A stretch of 64,000 nucleotides of DNA from Antrihabitans cavernicola (GTDB lineage: Bacteria; Actinomycetota; Actinomycetes; Mycobacteriales; Mycobacteriaceae). The stretch lies in NCBI RefSeq assembly GCF_008297975.1, contig NZ_VLNY01000012.1:62001-126000 (forward strand), in the 5' to 3' direction. The notes beneath the pieces were generated by a model that worked only from the letters and a program-made list of their open reading frames with translations, was not told the origin of the DNA and did no database searches. Made by a program: the position numbers and the translations under genes. This document shows positions 7,957 through 15,526 of the stretch, in pieces. The stretch's first letter is position 1. Every line of letters begins with the position of its first letter.

Positions 7957-8996
7957 TTGACCGGGGCGCCGACCGTTTGCGCGATGAACGGCCAGGAGCT
8001 CTTGAGGTCGTCCTCCCAGTACCCCCACGAATGCGTCCCGACTGGCCGATTGTTCACCGTCACAGGGATGTTCAGCTGATTCAGTCGGTTCTCCAGGTTC
8101 ACCGTGCACATATGGATCGCTGCCTCGATCGGTGCGCCGAATCCGAGTTGCAGCGGCAACGGGAATCGGCCATCCGCTACCCGTGCGTCGAGCGGTGTGT
8201 CGTGCGGAAACCCGGGGATGCCGGTTCCTGAACTCAAATAGATGGCGGTGCCGCGCAGCTTTTCTGCGTTGACGAGCGGATCGTTTGCGCGCCACAGCGG
8301 CCCGTCAGCCGGGCCCCACATGTTTTCGACGCTTTGGCCACCGCCCCAGGTCTCGACGGTGATCTTGACGAACTCGTGTCCGATCGGATCCGACGTCTGC
8401 GCGCAGCCACTATACGAGGCGGCGCTCTTCCAGAAGCCGGGCTTGGCGATCGCGAGGTTGAGCACCGAAGTACCGCTCATCGAGACGCCTGCAAGCGACC
8501 GATTTCCGTTGGCGCCCAAGAAGCTTTCGATGACCGGAGGCAGCTCGTCGTTGAGGAAGGTCTGCCACTTGTTGAAGCCGAGCTTGGCGTCGTTGCGGAT
8601 CCAGTCGGTGTAGTAGGAGTTGGCGCCACCGTAGGGGGTGACGACGTTTATGTCCTTGCCGCGCAGGAAGCTCACTGCGTCGGTTTGCGCGTCCCACCCG
8701 CTGGCGTTCGGGCCGCCACCGGATCCGTTCAGCAAGTACAGCGTCGGCGCGGGCTTCGACTTGTCCGCCGCGCGGATCACCTGGATCTTGATCGGGCGGT
8801 TCATGGCGGGGGAGAACACCATGACGTTCTGCTGTCTGTCGTTCACGCTCTCCACCGATACAACGTGCGCGCTGCTCGGCGCGGCGGTGGCGCTACCTGC
8901 GACCCCCGTTATAGCGGCGGCGACGAGCAAGCCGGAAACGACCCCTCGCAGTGCTGTCTTCCATGTCGATCGCGGCGTTCTCAAGTTGCGGACCAC
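7953..8996 (-). CDS. Secreted mycolyltransferase (antigen 85-type esterase)
   Basis: Antigen-85 enzymes transfer mycolic acids between trehalose mycolates and onto arabinogalactan outside the membrane. From GTG 8996 the 347-residue product has a signal peptide (hydrophobic GVVSGLLVAAAITGVAGSATA, likely cut before APSS). The nucleophile is Ser174 in GVSMSG and the His is about residue 322 in GTHSWGYW; NGSGGGPNASGWD lines the oxyanion region. This implies mycolic acids in the organism. The start is uncertain: ATG 9062 is in frame but adds a hydrophilic stretch before the signal peptide, and a TTG at 8984 is also possible. The gene converges on the nucleotidyltransferase gene. Confidence 0.88.
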   Translation of the reverse strand: MVRNLRTPRSTWKTALRGVVSGLLVAAAITGVAGSATAAPSSAHVVSVESVNDRQQNVMVFSPAMNRPIKIQVIRAADKSKPAPTLYLLNGSGGGPNASGWDAQTDAVSFLRGKDINVVTPYGGANSYYTDWIRNDAKLGFNKWQTFLNDELPPVIESFLGANGNRSLAGVSMSGTSVLNLAIAKPGFWKSAASYSGCAQTSDPIGHEFVKITVETWGGGQSVENMWGPADGPLWRANDPLVNAEKLRGTAIYLSSGTGIPGFPHDTPLDARVADGRFPLPLQLGFGAPIEAAIHMCTVNLENRLNQLNIPVTVNNRPVGTHSWGYWEDDLKSSWPFIAQTVGAPVN

Positions 8997-9193
8997 TCTC
9001 GTATACGACGTGTCGGTCAGTTCGAAATGCGGCACCAGACATGCAAATTTCTGGTACGGCATTACCGAATATTCGCTGCCGCGGCCGTTCCGGATTGGTC
9101 GAGGGCCGCCGAACAGGCCCTCCGGGCTGTGATTCGGCTGGAAAGTGAACCCTCATCGCCCGCTCGACGAATGAGCTGGACGGTCCAGAAGTG

Positions 9194-9270
9194 TGGTGCC
9201 CTCGGTGAGACTCGAACTCACACTGCACGGGTTTTGAATCCGTTTCCTCTGCCAATTGGGATACGAGGGC
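9194..9270 (-). tRNA. tRNA-Leu (anticodon CAA), class I shape, CCA encoded
   Basis: On the minus strand a cloverleaf forms: acceptor GCCCTCG with CGAGGGC, a D-arm with AATTGG in the loop, an anticodon loop TTCAAAA giving anticodon CAA, a 5-base variable loop, and a T-arm GTGAG-TTCGAGT-CTCAC. The encoded CCA follows. CAA reads the leucine codon UUG. Two things are odd: leucine tRNAs normally have a long variable arm, absent here, and the pair at 31-39 is an A-C mismatch. The gene lies between the mycolyltransferase and pdtaR genes. Confidence 0.85.
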
Positions 9271-9392
9271 GTGTGCGAGCCTGCGCGGCTCGCGGTGCAC
9301 CAGTCTAGAGAACACCCTCCCGATGTCGAGCACCGGTACCCTGCCTACATTCGGGTGTTGTCCCGCGTTGCCGATCAGAGGGGGCTACTTCG

Positions 9393-9992
9393 ATGACCGA
9401 ATCTGCACCAGTTGGGACGGGGCCACGCCGTGTCGTGGTCGCCGAGGACGAAACGCTGATCCGCTTGGACCTGGTCGAGATGTTGGGCGAGGAAGGCTAC
9501 GACGTGGTCGGCGAAGCAGGCGACGGGCAGCAGGCCGTCGACCTTGCGATCGAGCACAAGCCGGATCTGGTGATCATGGATGTGAAGATGCCGCGACGCG
9601 ACGGCATCGACGCGGCTGCTGAAATCGCGTCGAAGCGTATTGCGCCGGTCGTGATCCTGACGGCGTTCAGCCAGCGCGATCTGGTGGAGCGCGCGCGCGA
9701 CGCCGGTGCGATGGCGTATCTGGTGAAGCCCTTCTCGAAATCGGATCTGGTTCCCGCGATCGAACTTGCGGCGAGCCGGTATTCGGAGATCTCCGCACTC
9801 GAGAGTGAAGTCGCCGATCTGTCCGATCGCCTCGAAACCCGCAAGCTCGTCGAGCGCGCGAAGGGCGTGCTTATGCGTACGCAGGGTCTCACCGAACCGC
9901 AGGCGTTCAAGTGGATTCAGCGCACCGCGATGGATCGACGCACCACCATGAAGGCCGTCGCCGATGTGGTGTTGGAGAATTTGGACAAATAG
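9393..9992 (+). CDS. pdtaR: ANTAR-domain response regulator PdtaR
   Basis: This 199-residue protein has an N-terminal receiver domain (acidic pocket VVAEDET, phospho-acceptor Asp in LVIMDVKMP, Lys in YLVKPFSKS) and a C-terminal ANTAR RNA-binding domain (ETRKLVERAKGVLM through QRTAMDRRTTM). It matches mycobacterial Rv1626, which is phosphorylated by the histidine kinase PdtaS and acts by antitermination on structured RNA. The kinase gene is not in this window. ATG 9393 is preceded by AGAGGGGG. A TAnnnT hexamer near 9345 could be its -10 box. It is monocistronic, with the tRNA upstream on the other strand. Confidence 0.95.
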   Translation: MTESAPVGTGPRRVVVAEDETLIRLDLVEMLGEEGYDVVGEAGDGQQAVDLAIEHKPDLVIMDVKMPRRDGIDAAAEIASKRIAPVVILTAFSQRDLVERARDAGAMAYLVKPFSKSDLVPAIELAASRYSEISALESEVADLSDRLETRKLVERAKGVLMRTQGLTEPQAFKWIQRTAMDRRTTMKAVADVVLENLDK

Positions 9993-10122
9993 CGCGCCGA
10001 CACAGCGCCGAATTGAGCGCTTTGTGATGCGTAGGTAACGCAGCGACGATATGTTTTTCCCCGGGCTGGCGTAGTCGGCCTCTCCGGTGCTGCCGGGGAG
10101 TGAATGGAATCAGAGGTGGAAA

Positions 10123-11373
10123 GTGCGTAGTCCTAATAATCGGGGCCGGGTAGCGAGGGGCGCGCTGATCGTTGGCGTTGCTGCCACGCTCGCGGTTGCG
10201 GGATGTAGCAGCAAGTCGACGGACAACGGTTCGTCGGACACCAGCGGTACGTCGGGTAGCGCGTCGTCGACGAGCTTGAGCATCAAGCCGCAGACGCTGC
10301 TCGATTCCGAAGGCAAAGAAGCACCGGTTGCCAGCGTCAGCGATGCTGCCAACCCCGCCGGCGACGGGTCGGCTACCTGCTCGGGTTCGACCCTGGCGAT
10401 GGCGGGTGCCCTCACCGGCGCCAACGCCGCGCTCGGCCAGAACATTCTGCTCGGTGCCAAGCTGGCCCTCGACGAGCACAACAAAGCGAACGCGAACTGC
10501 CAGGTGGAGCTCAAGCAGTTCGACACCGAAGGCGATCCGCAGAAGGCCACTCAGGTTGCAGGTCCGATCACGTCGGACACCTCGATCATCGGCCTGCTCG
10601 GCCCGGCATTCTCCGGTGAGACCAACGCGACCGGCGCACAGTTCAATCAGGCCGGTCTGCCGTTCCTGACCGCGTCGGCGACCAACCCGTCGCTGACCGA
10701 GAAGGGCTGGACCACGTTCTTCCGCGGTCTGGGCAACGACAACAGCCAGGGCTCGGTAGTCGCCAAGTACCTGACCGGCACGCTCAACGCCAAGAAGGTC
10801 TGCGTCGTTCAGGACGACACCGACTACGGCGTCGGGCTGGCGAAGGTCGTCACCGAAAGCCTCGGTGGCGCAGCGGATGCCGCGTGCTCGGCGAGCGTCA
10901 AGTCGGGCCAGAAGGACTTCTCGGCCACGGTCTCGCAGATCAAGGGCGAGAACGCGGACGCGATCTGGTACTCGGGCTACTACGCCGAGGCCGCACCGTT
11001 CGTCAGTCAGCTGCGTGAAGGTGGCGTCACCTCCACGTTCGCTTCGGGCGACGGCACCAACGATCCGGAGTTCGTGAAGCAGGCCGGCGAAGCCGCCAAG
11101 GACGCCATCCTGACCTGCCCGTGTGTGCCTGGCCCGGCCGAATGGGTCAAGAAGTACACGGACATGAACAAGCAGGCTCCCGGCGTCTACTCCGTCGAGG
11201 GCTACGATCTGACGACGATCATGCTCAAGGGCATCGATTCCGGTGTGAAGGATCGCGCCGGAATGCTGAACTTCGTCAAGAGCTACAACGGTCAGGGCAT
11301 CGGTAAGAAGTACCAGTGGAACGACAAGGGCGAGCTTTCCAACGCTCTGATCGAGATCTACAAGGTCGGCTGA
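10123..11373 (+). CDS. livK: Branched-chain amino-acid ABC transporter, lipoprotein binding protein
   Basis: LivK-type proteins capture leucine, isoleucine, valine or related compounds outside the membrane. The product has a type II signal peptide ending in the lipobox LAVAGC, so it is a lipoprotein, then a Ser/Thr/Gly-rich linker and the two-lobed binding fold beginning LAMAGALTGANAALGQN. GTG 10123 is chosen because AGAGGTGG precedes it and the signal peptide then begins with VRSPNNRGR; an in-frame TTG/CTG extension to 10087 is not needed. Length is 416 residues. It is the first gene of a five-gene transport operon and is separated from the permeases by a strong hairpin. Confidence 0.93.
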   Translation: MRSPNNRGRVARGALIVGVAATLAVAGCSSKSTDNGSSDTSGTSGSASSTSLSIKPQTLLDSEGKEAPVASVSDAANPAGDGSATCSGSTLAMAGALTGANAALGQNILLGAKLALDEHNKANANCQVELKQFDTEGDPQKATQVAGPITSDTSIIGLLGPAFSGETNATGAQFNQAGLPFLTASATNPSLTEKGWTTFFRGLGNDNSQGSVVAKYLTGTLNAKKVCVVQDDTDYGVGLAKVVTESLGGAADAACSASVKSGQKDFSATVSQIKGENADAIWYSGYYAEAAPFVSQLREGGVTSTFASGDGTNDPEFVKQAGEAAKDAILTCPCVPGPAEWVKKYTDMNKQAPGVYSVEGYDLTTIMLKGIDSGVKDRAGMLNFVKSYNGQGIGKKYQWNDKGELSNALIEIYKVG

Positions 11374-11387
11374 TCTTTCATCGACTC

Positions 11388-11439
11388 CGACGACGCGGCC
11401 GGGTGCTCTGCCTGAGGCAGACGCCCGGCCGCGTCGTTG
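11388..11439 (+). terminator. Intercistronic hairpin between livK and livH
   Basis: The core is a perfect 13-bp stem (11391-11403 with 11424-11436) that extends by about three more pairs outward and contains a second small stem in its loop. There is no marked T-run. Its place after the binding-protein gene suggests partial termination or mRNA protection that keeps binding-protein levels above permease levels. Confidence 0.7.
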
Positions 11440-11490
11440 TCGAAAAGCAGTCGCACGAAACGCACCGACAAACATTGCGAAAGTGACCGA

Positions 11491-12528
11491 ATGATCGCGA
11501 CTTCACTAGCCCACTCGGCCAGCGTTTACGCAGGCTCGATCGACTTCAACATCGCCGGGCTCGGAAAGAGCTTCTGGCAACTGACCGTCGACGGGTTGGC
11601 GTACGGCGCGATCTACGCCCTGGTCGCCATCGGCTACACGCTGGTGTACGGCGTGCTGAGGCTGATCAACTTCGCCCATTCCGAGATCTTCATGCTCGGC
11701 ATGTTCGGCCAATACGTGGCGCTGGAACTGCTCGGCTTCACACCCAGCGGCAACGTCTACAAAGAGGGCATGGCGATGACCGTCGTGTTCCTCGGTCTGG
11801 CAATGCTGTTCGGCATGCTGGTCTCGGGCGGTGCCGCCGTCGGGTTGGAGCGAGTCGCGTACCGGCCCTTGCGAAAGCGCGGAGCCAAGCCGCTGGTCTT
11901 CCTGATCACCGCGATCGGCATGTCGTTCGTGCTGCAGGAGTTCGTGCACTACGTGCTGCCGAAGATCAAGCCCGGCCTCGGCGGTACCAACGCGCAGCAG
12001 CCGATCAAACTGGTGCAGCAGGTGGAAGTGTTCAAGATCGGCACCGCATCGGTCAGCAACGTGACCATCGTGATCATCGTCGCCGCGATCGTGTTGACGG
12101 TCGGCACGGACATTCTGATCAACCGGACCAAGTTCGGACGCGGTATTCGGGCGGTCGCACAGGACCCCAATACCGCCACCCTGATGGGCATTTCACGCGA
12201 ACGCATCATCATGCTGACGTTCCTGCTCGGCGGCATCCTCGCAGGCGCGGCCGCATTGCTCTACACGCTGAAGATCCCGTCAGGCATCATCTTCAACGGC
12301 GGATTCATCCTCGGCATCAAGGCTTTCGCCGCAGCCGTCCTCGGCGGTATCGGCAACCTGCGCGGCGCCTTGCTCGGCGGGTTGATACTCGGATTGATGG
12401 AGAACTACGGGCAGGTCCTCTTCGGTACCGAATGGCGCGACGTCGTTGCCTTCGTGCTGCTGGTGCTGGTCTTGATGTTCCGCCCCACCGGCATTCTCGG
12501 TGAGAGCTTGGGAAGGGCGCGGGTATGA
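11491..12528 (+). CDS. livH: Branched-chain amino-acid ABC transporter permease LivH
   Basis: A 345-residue integral membrane permease of the LivH group, recognisable by LTVDGLAYGAIYALVAIGYT near the N-terminus, FAHSEIFMLG, the EAA-like loop RAVAQDPNTATLMGI and the closing GRARV. It forms the transmembrane channel with LivM. ATG 11491 follows AAAGTGACCGA, a weak ribosome site; the frame is open further upstream only through the hairpin region, so that extension is rejected. Its stop overlaps the livM start by ATGA, which indicates translational coupling. Confidence 0.93.
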   Translation: MIATSLAHSASVYAGSIDFNIAGLGKSFWQLTVDGLAYGAIYALVAIGYTLVYGVLRLINFAHSEIFMLGMFGQYVALELLGFTPSGNVYKEGMAMTVVFLGLAMLFGMLVSGGAAVGLERVAYRPLRKRGAKPLVFLITAIGMSFVLQEFVHYVLPKIKPGLGGTNAQQPIKLVQQVEVFKIGTASVSNVTIVIIVAAIVLTVGTDILINRTKFGRGIRAVAQDPNTATLMGISRERIIMLTFLLGGILAGAAALLYTLKIPSGIIFNGGFILGIKAFAAAVLGGIGNLRGALLGGLILGLMENYGQVLFGTEWRDVVAFVLLVLVLMFRPTGILGESLGRARV

Positions 12529-13733
12529 GCGAGTCGAAGGCACCGATCGAGGTGCCGACCAAGGCCGAAGAACCCAAACGCGGCATCGGCGATTCGCTGC
12601 GCACCTGGTGGAACGGACTGTCCCGGCCCATGCAGTGGCTGGTGGGCGTTCCCGCGCTTGCGCTCATCGCGATCATCCCCGTGTTTCCGCCGCCGATCAT
12701 CAACACACCGGGTACGTCGTTCTCTGGTGTGATGGCGCAGTTCGCCATGTACGCGCTCATCGCGATCGGGCTGAATGTCGTTGTCGGACAAGCGGGTCTG
12801 CTCGACCTCGGCTATGTCGGCTTCTACGCCGTCGGCGCCTACACGGTGGGCTTGTTGACCAGCCCCAGCAGTCCGTGGAATCAAACCGGCCCGGGTGGCT
12901 GGTTCAGTCAGGACTGGGCGTGGCTGGCATGTCTGCCGCTTGCGGTAGCGGTGACAGCACTGACAGGCCTGATCCTCGGCACCCCGACGCTGCGGCTGCG
13001 CGGTGACTACCTCGCGATCGTGACGCTGGGCTTCGGCGAGATCGTGCGTTTGCTCGCGGACAATCTCAAAGACGTCACCAACGGCGGCCAGGGCCTTCCG
13101 CAGACCGCCTATCCACGCCTGGGCGAATCGGCCGACAAGCCGTTCGGCGTGTTCTCGGCAGGCAACACCGGCGACGGCGTCAATGCCGGTGTGTGGTGGT
13201 TCTGGGTCGGCATGGCACTGGTGATCGTGGTGCTGTTGCTGGTCGGCAACCTCGAACGCAGTCGGGTCGGCCGGGCTTGGGTCGCCATTCGTGAAGACGA
13301 GGACGCTGCCGAGATCATGGGCGTCCCCACCTTCAAGTTCAAGCTGTGGGCGTTCACCATCGGCGCGGCGATCGGCGGGCTTTCCGGTGCGATCTACGCG
13401 GGTCAGGTGCAGTTCATCAACCCGACCGGATTCAACATCATCAACTCCATGCTCTTCCTCTGCGCGGTGGTGATCGGTGGTCAGGGCAACAAGCTGGGCG
13501 TGATCGTCGGTGCGTTTCTGATCGTGTATCTGCCCAACCGGGCCATGTCGATCCAGGTCGGCGACCAATCGTTGGGCGACTACAAGTACCTGTTCTTCGG
13601 CGTCTCGTTGGTCGCGTTGATGATCTTCCGTCCGCAGGGCTTGTTCCCGGTGCGGCAGAAGCTTCTCGCATACGGTCGGCAGATCTATCAGGCGGTACGC
13701 AGGCCTGCCCAAGCGCTGGGAGTCGGCAAATGA
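12525..13733 (+). CDS. livM: Branched-chain amino-acid ABC transporter permease LivM
   Basis: The 402-residue second permease begins with a roughly 40-residue hydrophilic cytoplasmic segment ([17 protein letters not shown]). The membrane domain follows with family motifs [32 protein letters not shown] and the EAA loop [14 protein letters not shown]. It pairs with LivH and receives energy from LivG and LivF. It overlaps the genes on both sides by four bases (ATGA), so liv genes H, M and G are tightly coupled. Confidence 0.93.
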   Translation: MSESKAPIEVPTKAEEPKRGIGDSLRTWWNGLSRPMQWLVGVPALALIAIIPVFPPPIINTPGTSFSGVMAQFAMYALIAIGLNVVVGQAGLLDLGYVGFYAVGAYTVGLLTSPSSPWNQTGPGGWFSQDWAWLACLPLAVAVTALTGLILGTPTLRLRGDYLAIVTLGFGEIVRLLADNLKDVTNGGQGLPQTAYPRLGESADKPFGVFSAGNTGDGVNAGVWWFWVGMALVIVVLLLVGNLERSRVGRAWVAIREDEDAAEIMGVPTFKFKLWAFTIGAAIGGLSGAIYAGQVQFINPTGFNIINSMLFLCAVVIGGQGNKLGVIVGAFLIVYLPNRAMSIQVGDQSLGDYKYLFFGVSLVALMIFRPQGLFPVRQKLLAYGRQIYQAVRRPAQALGVGK

Positions 13734-14722
13734 CCACGCACGGAGGTGGGGACGCGCTCTTCGGCAACGAGGACATCGCCGCCCAGGTTTCACCGGACAC
13801 CGATGTGCAGAGCGCGGGTGTGGTCGACGTCAGCGCGATCGATCCGGTTCTGTCCGATCCCGACGCCGTCGCCGAGGTGGTCGCGCCTACCCGCGATATC
13901 GACACGGCCGTCGGCGAAGCACTGCTGCGCACCGAGAATCTGAGCGTGAAGTTCGGCGGTCTGGTTGCATTGGACTCGGTGAGCTTCGAGATCCGCCGCG
14001 GCGAAATTCTGGGGCTGATCGGACCGAACGGTGCGGGCAAGACCACTTGCTTCAACGCGATCACCGGCGTCTACAAGCCGTCGTCTGGCACGGTGTACTT
14101 CGACGGTGCGCCGTTGACCAAGACCAAGCGCAACGCGATCACGCGACTCGGCATTGCCCGCACGTTCCAGAACATTCGGTTGTTCAGCGAGATGACCGCG
14201 TTGGAGAACGTGGTGGTCGGAACCGATGCGCGACACAAGACTTCGGTGCCCGGCGCAATATTTCGTACGTCGCGGCATCGCCGGGAGGAACGTGACGCGA
14301 TAGAACGCGGCATGGCGCTTCTGGAATTCGTCGGCATTGCTCCGCGTGCAGTGGAGAAGGCGAAGAACCTGTCGTACGGCGATCAGCGGCGCCTCGAAAT
14401 CGCCCGCGCGTTGGCGACAGAACCGAAGCTGCTGTGCCTCGACGAGCCTGCAGCCGGATTCAACCCGGCCGAGAAGTCGGCGTTGATGGATCTGATTCGC
14501 AAGATTCGCGACGACGGCTTCACCGTGCTGCTCATCGAGCACGACATGCGACTGGTGATGGGTGTGACCGACCGGATCGTGGTGCTCGAGTTCGGGAAGA
14601 AGATCGCCGACGACCTGCCCGCCGCGATTCGTGAGAATCCCTCAGTGATCGCCGCCTACCTGGGAGTGCCTGACGACGGGGCGAACGAAGTGACGGGGGA
14701 TGCAACCAATGCCAGCGCATAG
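13730..14722 (+). CDS. livG: Branched-chain amino-acid ABC transporter ATPase LivG
   Basis: A 330-residue ABC ATPase. Walker A is GPNGAGKTT (98-106), the signature region is [16 protein letters not shown], Walker B is [13 protein letters not shown], and the switch His lies in [10 protein letters not shown]. The Ala/Gly-rich AAGFNPAE after Walker B is typical of LivG. It is longer than the usual 255-270 residues because of an acidic extension of about 65 residues before the ATPase domain ([18 protein letters not shown]). The ATGA overlap with livM supports the start at 13730, so the extension appears real. Its role is unknown. Confidence 0.93.
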   Translation: MTTHGGGDALFGNEDIAAQVSPDTDVQSAGVVDVSAIDPVLSDPDAVAEVVAPTRDIDTAVGEALLRTENLSVKFGGLVALDSVSFEIRRGEILGLIGPNGAGKTTCFNAITGVYKPSSGTVYFDGAPLTKTKRNAITRLGIARTFQNIRLFSEMTALENVVVGTDARHKTSVPGAIFRTSRHRREERDAIERGMALLEFVGIAPRAVEKAKNLSYGDQRRLEIARALATEPKLLCLDEPAAGFNPAEKSALMDLIRKIRDDGFTVLLIEHDMRLVMGVTDRIVVLEFGKKIADDLPAAIRENPSVIAAYLGVPDDGANEVTGDATNASA

Positions 14723-15482
14723 GAAGCCGGAGGCCGTGTTGACCGAGCCGTCGACAACCGGTACACCACTACTCGAGATCAGCGACATCGTCGTCAACTA
14801 CGGGCGAATCCAAGCGCTGCACGGGATTTCGCTGCGCGTCGACAACGGCGAGCTGGTCACGTTGCTCGGCGCGAACGGTGCGGGCAAGACGACGACGATG
14901 AAGGCGCTGTCCGGGCTGTTGCCGCTGACGTCGGGCAAGATCGTGTTCGACGGCAAGGACATCACGCACATGAAGGCGCACGAGCGGGTGATCGCCGGCA
15001 TCGTGCAATCGCCGGAAGGCCGCGGTGTGTTCCCCGGCATGACCGTCCAGGAAAACCTCGACATGGGCCACTACGCGCGCAAGTTCGAGTCGAAGGCCGC
15101 GTACACGGAGACCCTGGACTGGGTGTTCGAGCTGTTCCCGCGACTGCAGGAACGGCGCACCCAGGTCGGCGGCACCATGTCCGGTGGCGAGCAGCAGATG
15201 CTCGCGATCGGGCGGTCGTTGATGGCGCGGCCGCGGTTGCTGCTGCTCGACGAGCCGTCGATGGGGCTGGCGCCGATGATCATCGCGCAGATCTTTCGCA
15301 TCATTTCGGAGATCAATGCGCGCGGCACGACGATTCTGCTGGTCGAGCAGAACGCGCAGCAGGCGCTGACCCGCACCGATCGCGCGTACATCCTGGAAAC
15401 CGGTGAGGTCACCAAGACCGGAACGGGCAAAGAGTTGCTGGCCGATCCGTCGATCAAGGCTGCCTATCTGGGAGTGGGATAA
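14709..15482 (+). CDS. livF: Branched-chain amino-acid ABC transporter ATPase LivF
   Basis: The second ATPase of the liv system. It has Walker A GANGAGKTT, signature TMSGGEQQMLAIGRSL, Walker B LLLLDEPSMGLAP and LLVEQNAQQAL. The operon order K-H-M-G-F is complete. Several starts are possible: ATG 14700, ATG 14709 (GGGGGA upstream) or GTG 14736 (AGGAAG upstream). All leave the ATPase domain intact and differ only in a short leader; I give 14709, which overlaps livG by 14 bases. The product is about 257 residues. Confidence 0.92.
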   Translation: MPAHRKPEAVLTEPSTTGTPLLEISDIVVNYGRIQALHGISLRVDNGELVTLLGANGAGKTTTMKALSGLLPLTSGKIVFDGKDITHMKAHERVIAGIVQSPEGRGVFPGMTVQENLDMGHYARKFESKAAYTETLDWVFELFPRLQERRTQVGGTMSGGEQQMLAIGRSLMARPRLLLLDEPSMGLAPMIIAQIFRIISEINARGTTILLVEQNAQQALTRTDRAYILETGEVTKTGTGKELLADPSIKAAYLGVG

Positions 15483-15497
15483 GGGCGCGAGACGTCC

Positions 15498-15519
15498 TGT
15501 CGGTAGCCGTCCTTAGACT
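15498..15519 (+). promoter_or_regulatory. Putative DNA-damage (PafBC/RecA-NDp type) promoter of polA
   Basis: TGTCGGTA, eight bases, then TAGACT fits the known RecA-independent damage promoter tTGTCRgtg-N8-TAnnnT with one mismatch at the last base of the upstream element. The polA start GTG lies 8 bases after the hexamer, so the transcript would be nearly leaderless. Confidence 0.6.
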
Positions 15520-15526
15520 CGGTGCC

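Noticed and set aside
9194-9270. The same tRNA locus read on the plus strand as tRNA-Gln (TTG)
   Set aside because: The plus-strand anticodon stem pairs well, but the T-loop consensus TTCGAGT, the D-loop GG and the encoded CCA are all on the minus strand.
11463-11490. TTGTCGGTG on the minus strand near livH, resembling the damage promoter
   Set aside because: There is no TAnnnT hexamer at the required spacing and no minus-strand gene follows.
12405-13793. A 462-codon minus-strand frame opposite livM
   Set aside because: Mirror frame of an ATGA-coupled transporter gene; no ribosome site and no recognisable domain.
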